Part shown: positions 58,139 to 64,000 of the stretch, in pieces
How positions within the stretch are numbered: the first letter of the stretch is position 1
Layout: each line of letters opens with the position of its first letter
Source: Cyanodermella asteris
Taxonomy: Eukaryota > Ascomycota > Lecanoromycetes > Ostropales > Stictidaceae
Direction: 5' to 3'
Assembly: GCA_900618795.1 (NCBI GenBank)
Contig: UYJD01000019.1
Span: forward strand, 310,001-374,000
Length of the DNA: 64,000 nucleotides
Position numbers and translations under genes: made by a program
The notes under the pieces: generated by a model
Databases searched by the model: none
Told to the model about the DNA's origin: nothing
What the model saw: only the letters and a program-made list of their open reading frames with translations

Positions 58139-59747
58139 ATGGAACCGCCTGCGGAGAAGCCCGCCGTGGATTCGCAATATGCCAATGCTCCGGAAGTGGT
58201 CGACTATAAGCACGACGCAATCCCAACAGCATCCGAAAAAGGCGCCAGCGATGTCGAAAAGACGACAGCCTCGCCAAGTCCCGTCCGGCGCGCCTTCTCC
58301 ATCGACCCCAATGTCGAGAAACGTCTCGTCAGCAAGCTAGATCGGAACCTCGTTCCCCTGGTCTTCGTCCTGTATCTTCTGGCCTTCATCGACCGAAGCA
58401 ATATCGGCAACGCCAACACGGCCGGCATGAACACTGATTTGGGCTACTCGCAATCTCAGTACCAGTGGCTACTCAATATCTTCTACATTCCATATATTAT
58501 CTTTGAGTTTGGGGTTATTGGATGGAAGATTTGCCCGCCGCATGTTTGGGCTTCGATTATGGTTTTTGGGTGGGGGCTTGCGGCAGTCAGTCAGGCGGGT
58601 GCGCATGGGTGGAGCGGGCTGATGGCGTGTCGGTTCTTTATGGGCGGATTTGAGGCAGCGTATGGGCCTGGTGTGCCGTATTTGCTGAGCTTCTTCTATT
58701 TTAGACATGAGCTTGGATTCAGGGCTGGTCTGTTCCTATCGGCTGCTCCCTTGGCCAGCTGTTTCGCCGGTGCTCTAGCATACGGTAAGTCAACTTCTCT
58801 CATGCAGGTCAATACGGAATTAATATTCCCCAGGCCTTGTCCACGCACACGCCAGCATCCAAAATTGGCGCCTCCTCTTCATAGTCGAAGGCATCCCAAC
58901 CATCCTTATCGTCCCCGTCGTCTTCTTCCTCCCCGACGGGCCCGAAACCGCCCGCTTCCTGTCTCCCGAAGAACAGCGAATGGCCCGCAGCCGCACGATC
59001 CGCCAGATTGGAACCTCGAGCCACAACACCGGCGGCCTCAAGCTCGCCGACATCAAACTCGCGCTCCTCGATCCCAAGATCTACTTCACCGCTTTCATGT
59101 ACTTTAGCTGCAACGTCGGATTCTCGTCTCTGCCCGTGTTCCTACCGGAGATCCTGAAGGACATGGGGTTTACGGCGATTAATGCGCAAGGTCTGACGGC
59201 GCCGCCGTATTTTGTGAGTTTCATGTTTACGTGGGCGAGTTGTTGGGTCGCGGATCGGACGCAGCAGCGTGGGTTGGTGGTCATTCTCTTTTCGACCGTC
59301 GGTGGAATTGGCTATGTATTGCTGGCGACGGTGGAGTCCGTCGGTGTCAGGTACTTTGGCGTCTTCCTCGCGGCCGCGGGCATCTTTCCTAGTATCGCCA
59401 ATATCCTGTCCTGGACGCTCAACAACCAGGGGTCCGATACGCGTCGCGGTGTCAGTATCGCGGTGCTGAATATCGTGGGACAGTGTGGACCGCTGCTGGG
59501 CACGAACGTGTATACGGATGCACCGAGATACATCAAGGGTTTCTCGATCTGTGCTGCTTTTACGTTCTTCACCGCGGTGCTTGCGATTAGTTTGAGGACG
59601 CTTTTGGTTTGGGAGAACAAGAAGCTGGACAAAAAGTATGGGCCAAGGGTCAAGAAAGAGCTACGGCGGACTACTATTGAGGGAGAACAGGACAAGGAGG
59701 ATGAAGGAGAGGAGAACTATGGAATGAACTTCCGATATGTGCTTTGA
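58139..59747 (+). CDS. MFS transporter, anion:cation symporter (allantoate permease-like) family
   Basis: Plasma-membrane proton symporter for an organic anion such as a vitamin, allantoate or nicotinate; the substrate cannot be read from sequence. Exons are 58139-58784 and 58834-59747 with a 49-nt intron (gtaagt..ccag), giving 519 residues. The upstream frame to 58103 starts at TTG, so the ATG at 58139 is used. A charged cytosolic N-terminus of about 75 residues precedes TM1. The ACS signature LDRNLVPLVFVLYLLAFIDR then SNIGNA is at the TM1 start, and GGFEAAYGPGVPYLLSFFYF then RHELGFR lies in the TM4-5 region. The expected 12 helices follow, with a central cytosolic loop (about 235-265) and a Lys/Glu-rich C-tail. 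It is flanked by intergenic DNA and has no obvious partner gene. Confidence 0.92.
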
Positions 59748-60461
59748 TTTGGGGCATATACGGTCACGAATGTCACGATTCTTTTCGAACACAATGATCA
59801 GCAGTAGTATGAAAATCAATTGATTTCCACAAAGCCCATGACAAGTATAGCTTGGGCAATGAGCCACCGAGAATGTGTTTACAGCACCAATGTTCGCTTC
59901 TGTGACTGTGAAATATGCCGAACTTTGACCGTGTCATATCTGAAGGGTATATATTATGGACAGTGCGCGGTATTTCGTCCACAGCGACAGTACAGATGCC
60001 CCTTGTTCGGCTAACGTATGTCCATGCGGTCCCGGGATGATCCAGCAAATAGAGTAGCACGCTTCTGGAGCCTGTTGGCATCGTATATACGAAGACCAAA
60101 CACAACATTTTCAAGTCCAATCGGAAATTTCAAATTGCCCTTTCATAAGGTGGTGAGTGGGCCCAGGGCATCTCAGCAGCGCCCGCAGCCAGAAACAGAA
60201 GCTCCCGACTGCCAGAGCTGGCACTGACGTAAAAGCCGTCTCGTCATCTTGGATTTTAGTTGTGTAAAGAGGAAATGAAAAGGATTGATGCACGAGTCGA
60301 AGCTTTGTGCTTGGGGGCACATCGACGCTAGGCCGGATTGGGGTGCGGAGCCCGGAGCTCGTCGGAGCTCCATTGGCGGGACATCCGGAGCTACCTCGAG
60401 CAAAGTCGACCTACAGTTGTAGCTTTGCCAGAAAATTGTTTTTCTTTCCACGCCAGCAGCC
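59748..60461. promoter_or_regulatory. Intergenic region with SHMT promoter elements
   Basis: Contains an inverted CCAAT box (ATTGG at 60372-60376, about 86 bp before the SHMT ATG) and a CRE/bZIP-like TGACGTAA at 60225-60232. CCAAT is the Hap/CBF complex site common in fungal promoters. No gene is seen in this region. Confidence 0.5.
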
Positions 60462-62060
60462 ATGTCTGCGTCAATTGGAGGTCAGCGCCTGGGCGCCCTT
60501 CGCCTACGATCGCGGCCGATATGCACCTCATGCCTACGAAAAGCGGTCGTCCCATCGTCAACCCGCATCCAGCGCCGGGCGGTGGCAACCTTCAACGCCG
60601 AAGAACAGCAGAACATGCTTACCGGCAAGCTTGAGAACGTCGACCCCGAAATCTACCAAATCACCCAGCGTGAGAAGAGGCGGCAAAAGCACTTCATCAA
60701 CCTGATCCCCTCGGAGAACTTCACCTCTCAGAGCGTGCTGGACGCGCTCGGCAGCGTCATGCAGAACAAATACTCCGAAGGCTACCCGGGCGCCCGATAC
60801 TATGGCGGGAACGAATTCATCGATCAGGCGGAATCGCTGTGTCAGAAGCGTGCGCTGGAAACGTTCGGGCTAAGGAGCGAGGAGTGGGGGGTCAATGTGC
60901 AGCCTTTGTCTGGGGCACCGGCAAACTTGTATGCGTACTCGGCGGTCTGCAATACGCACGATCGGATCATGGGGTTGGATCTACCGCATGGAGGGCATTT
61001 GAGCCATGGATACCAGACACCGACGAAGAAGATTTCGATGATCTCGAAGTATTTTGAGACATTACCTTATCGGCTTAACGAGTCGACGGGCTTGATTGAT
61101 TACGATAAGCTGGCTGAGCTGGCGGGACTTTATAGGCCAAAGATCATCATTGCAGGAACGTCGGCGTATTCACGGTTGATCGACTACAAAAGATTGCGCG
61201 AAATTGCAGATGCGAACAATGCATACCTCCTGGCTGACATGGCACATATTTCCGGCCTTGTCGCTGGCAAAGTTATACCCTCGCCTTTCGAATTCTCCGA
61301 CATTGTCACGACGACCACGCACAAATCCCTCCGTGGTCCCCGCGGCGCAATGATCTTCTTCCGCAAAGGCGTCCGCCGGACAGACGCCAAAGGCAAGGAA
61401 GAGCACTACGACCTCGAAGGACCCATCAACAGCTCCGTCTTCCCAGGCCACCAGGGCGGTCCTCACAATCACACAATCACAGCCTTGGCAGTAGCCCTCA
61501 AGCAAGCTCAACGCCCTGAATTCCGAGACTACCAACAACAGGTCCTCGCCAACGCGAAAGCACTTGCTGCCCGGCTCGGCGGGTCGAAAGAGCAGGGTGG
61601 CCTCGGCTACAAGATCGTATCCGACGGCACAGACAACCATCTTGTCTTGATAGACCTCAAGAACCGCTCCATTGACGGTGCCCGTGTGGAACGCATCCTC
61701 GAACTCGTCGGCGTAGCATCCAACAAGAACACCGTCCCGGGCGACAAATCTGCACTCAAACCCGGTGGATTGAGAATGGGAACGCCGGCCATGACAACTC
61801 GCGGCTTCACGGAAGGTGACTTCAAGCGCGTTGCGGATGTGGTGCACCGCGCTGTCGGCATTGCGGTTGAGTTGGATGGGAAAGCGAGGGAGGCTGCGAA
61901 GGCGAAGGAGAGGAAGAATCCGGGGAGCTTGAAGGCTTTCATGGAATACGTGGGTGAGGGCGACGATTTGAAGGACATCATTGAGTTGAGGAGAGAGGTG
62001 GAGGAGTGGGTGGGCACGTTCAGGGTGCCGGGTGGATTTCAGGAAGAAGGTGGCTTATAG
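60462..62060 (+). CDS. SHM1: Serine hydroxymethyltransferase, mitochondrial
   Basis: PLP enzyme interconverting serine and glycine while moving a one-carbon unit on tetrahydrofolate. Single exon, 532 residues. Residues 1-44 are a basic presequence (Arg-rich, no acidic residue before NAEE), pointing to the mitochondrial isoform. The core starts at about 50 with [19 protein letters not shown] and shows [12 protein letters not shown], the PLP-binding Lys K288 in [13 protein letters not shown], and [12 protein letters not shown]. Family-specific GTPAMTTRG lies near the C-terminus. All key motifs are present and the length fits fungal mitochondrial SHMT. Confidence 0.97.
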   Translation: MSASIGGQRLGALRLRSRPICTSCLRKAVVPSSTRIQRRAVATFNAEEQQNMLTGKLENVDPEIYQITQREKRRQKHFINLIPSENFTSQSVLDALGSVMQNKYSEGYPGARYYGGNEFIDQAESLCQKRALETFGLRSEEWGVNVQPLSGAPANLYAYSAVCNTHDRIMGLDLPHGGHLSHGYQTPTKKISMISKYFETLPYRLNESTGLIDYDKLAELAGLYRPKIIIAGTSAYSRLIDYKRLREIADANNAYLLADMAHISGLVAGKVIPSPFEFSDIVTTTTHKSLRGPRGAMIFFRKGVRRTDAKGKEEHYDLEGPINSSVFPGHQGGPHNHTITALAVALKQAQRPEFRDYQQQVLANAKALAARLGGSKEQGGLGYKIVSDGTDNHLVLIDLKNRSIDGARVERILELVGVASNKNTVPGDKSALKPGGLRMGTPAMTTRGFTEGDFKRVADVVHRAVGIAVELDGKAREAAKAKERKNPGSLKAFMEYVGEGDDLKDIIELRREVEEWVGTFRVPGGFQEEGGL

Positions 62061-62901
62061 GGAGCGAGCAGACAAGTGAACGAGTGGGTTATGGATAATG
62101 ACCGATATCGAATGAGCGTGTGTGAGCGTTTTTGTGGACTACGAACAGCGATGCGCTTCGGGTGGCCTTTCTCAACATTGGCGAATGAATTGAAATACCT
62201 TTTCTCACTATGATATTGATAATTTCCTCCGCTTGGGCGAGTTATTTGCGCTTCTCTTCGTACGTAGCTACTTAGCTAGGCACTTTACCAGGTACTTAGC
62301 TGGGTACATAGCTGGATACTTAGTTCGGTGCTTCTCTAGGTATCTAGCTCGGTGTTTCTCTAGGAGTCTAGCTAGGTGTTTGGCTGGGTGTTTAGCTGAT
62401 ATAAGCGAAACACCAGCAACGATTTCTTTCCTCCCGTCTTGGAAGGCCTTAGCCTGATCGACCTTGTATCGAAGGCGAGGATGGCCATCAGTCAATTCAG
62501 AGCGTAACTTGAGTGAAAAATCAGGTTACCTGTTACTAATTGTCCAATGCCTATTTCTCCGTTCTACCGATGACAGGATTGACCAGGAGTCATCTGCAAG
62601 CATTCCGTTAGATATCAATCTACAGCATAACATAGGTGTCGGCCTCATTTGGTCGAGGAAGGATTTTTCGGTGGTCACTGGGGTTACTACCTCCGAGCTC
62701 TTAGGTTTGCCTCGATTAGATAGTCATGATTACAGGTTTTAGGTAACGCTGAATGACAGTGAACGCCGAACGCATGCGCACAAAGTCGTCTTTCTCATAA
62801 AGCAACGCACACAAAACTGTCAGATCCAAGCACCTTCATCATTTGGCGTCGCTCACTACCCGACTCTTCGATTCGGCGGGACTCTTACTTGACCGCCATT
62901 T
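62061..62901. other. Intergenic between two gene 3' ends, with a minisatellite
   Basis: SHMT and the eisosome gene are convergent here. Besides the 12-bp-unit array (62260-62402) I see only short chance frames. Confidence 0.5.
62260..62402. repeat. Degenerate 12-bp minisatellite, copy 3 (longest)
   Basis: About eleven 12-bp units: GCACTTTACCAG, GTACTTAGCTGG, GTACATAGCTGG, ATACTTAGTTCG, GTGCTTCTCTAG, GTATCTAGCTCG and so on; consensus GTACTTAGCTGG. The 12-bp period gives a false (YLAR/YLAG)n peptide in one frame. Confidence 0.9.
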
Positions 62902-63977
62902 CTAGTGAGCAGTTCCAGGCGCGACAAGAGTTGCAGCTGTGGTCGACCCAGCGACGCTGGCGTCTGTCGGAGCGGTGCTGCCGGTAGCTTGTGCGAGATG
63001 TCCTCCTTCTCCAACGGTGCTTTGGCCGATGGAGCTAGCATCGCTCTTCACGTCCGCGGCGGCTGCTGTAGCGACTCCAGTCTCACTGGGTGCAATCGTT
63101 GTCTCGCCGATCTGGGAGGTGGCAGTTTCTGCGGGCATCAGATTTGACCCCATGCCTTCTGCCTGGCTCTTCACAATCTCAAGATGTGGTGTCCATTCCC
63201 TGAGATCGTCCTCTGCGTCTACCAGCACCTGTCTTGCCTGAGCCTCCTCGCCGAAAGCCGGTCGGGCATCACCAGGAACGATTGGGGTGTCGTCGAGCAG
63301 GTTCAAGAGCCTTCTCGCGTGCTTCGCAAGGATCAGTTGCTTTTCGGCTCTTTCGATTGTCGCCGCAGTGTGCACGTCGAACGCTGCCTTGAATTTTTGT
63401 CTCGTGATGTTGGTCAACTGAGCCTCCGCAACCAGGTTCTGTGCCTCGGCCCTGACTAGCTCTTGCTCCAATTGGGGAATCTTGACACTCTCCGGCTCCT
63501 TGTACTTGAGCTTCGCGATCTCATCGAAGATCTTTTGCTTGTGATCACGGCTTGGTTGCACGCTGGCCTCGGTATTGCGAATCTGCTTCAGGACAGCTCT
63601 GTAGTCGTCGAGAGACTGCGCGTAGTTCTCTTCCTGCTCGCCAATCTCCGACAGCAAGACACCAAGCTTGTCACTGATGTCTGAGAGGGAGTCGTCTCCC
63701 GTAGACTCGCCCCAGTCAGAGAGCTGACTGGCGATGCTGATGCGTTCACGGCCTGCTTCTTCATAGGCTGTGATGGCGTGATTCTCGGTCTTGATCAGCT
63801 TGTACAGCTTCTTGCTGAGCTCTGGCTGCTGAATGCCTCTGAGGGTAGCCATCGTGAACTTGTGCTTCGGGGCATCGCGAGGCTGGCTATCCTTCTTCCT
63901 GCGTCCGAGGGACAAAGCACGCTGCCTGTGGGTGTATCAGCGGGGTAGACTTGTTTGACGACGGGTGGTACACACAT
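62902..63977 (-). CDS. PIL1: Eisosome core component (Pil1/Lsp1 family)
   Basis: BAR-domain protein that coats plasma-membrane furrows (eisosomes). The main exon runs 62902-63925. It has no ATG at its head. The best model joins AT at 63976-63977 across a 50-nt intron (63926-63975, gtgtgt..ccacag, branch-like ctgat) to G of GCAG, making a start codon split AT|G and an N-terminus MQRALSLGRRKK, close to the MHRTYSLR start of yeast Pil1; 341 residues. An alternative splice (ATGTGT|gtacca..gcag) would give MCRALS. Residues about 25-245 are the Pil1 BAR helices (GIQQPELSKKLYKLIKTENH, AYEEAGRERISIASQLSDWG and others), with Lys/Arg for lipid contact. The tail after 255 is Ala/Thr/Ser-rich and disordered. 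Family assignment is firm; the first exon is inferred, and more leader lies outside the window. Confidence 0.9.
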
Positions 63978-64000
63978 CTTGACGGTTGTTGAGGAGTTTT

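Noticed and set aside
62233-62457. Arg/Leu/Tyr repeat peptide
   Set aside because: Produced by the 12-bp minisatellite period; not a gene.

Overview
This window comes from the nuclear genome of a filamentous ascomycete (Pezizomycotina). The reasons are short spliceosomal introns of about 45-150 nt with GT..AG ends, compact divergent promoters, a Zn2Cys6 regulator, an S53 sedolisin, a Pil1/LSP1 eisosome protein, and fungal-type Nup159, Ost3 and Pup1 proteins. A dothideomycete is my guess, but the sequence does not settle the class. I recognise no transposon, virus-like element, tRNA, rRNA or CRISPR array.

Layout. 0-1.7 kb: the N-terminal part of a zinc-cluster transcription factor that runs off the left edge. 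1.7-17.2 kb: about 15 kb with no protein gene I can support, only simple repeats and short chance ORFs. 17.3-20.9 kb: a divergent mitochondrial pair, a PPR-type protein and ribosomal protein bS18m. 23-30.4 kb: an accessory stretch with a secreted sedolisin protease, a broken zinc-type alcohol dehydrogenase/quinone oxidoreductase gene, an epoxide hydrolase-like alpha/beta hydrolase, and a secreted protein with a jacalin-like front half and an aerolysin-like back half. 32.5-44.1 kb: one 3,794-residue gene product with one membrane segment near its N-terminus, several families of internal repeats and at least 16 copies of a short module (YYIxVDGxKRAVSKAEYExF). 44.9-45.9 kb: an NmrA-like pseudogene. 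46.9-55.9 kb: a dense housekeeping block (coiled-coil/AT-hook protein, OST3, PUP1, NUP159) built from two divergent promoters and one convergent junction. 58.1-64 kb: an ACS-family MFS transporter, mitochondrial serine hydroxymethyltransferase, and an eisosome core gene whose start codon appears to be split by an intron.

Genes that work together. PPR protein and bS18m both serve mitochondrial gene expression and share a 445-bp promoter. PUP1 and NUP159 share a 426-bp promoter. No biosynthetic cluster is visible. The best candidate for something undescribed is the giant repeat protein at 32.5-44.1 kb. The next best are the jacalin/aerolysin-like secreted protein and a dispersed 12-bp minisatellite family found in three intergenic places (31.0, 57.1 and 62.3 kb).
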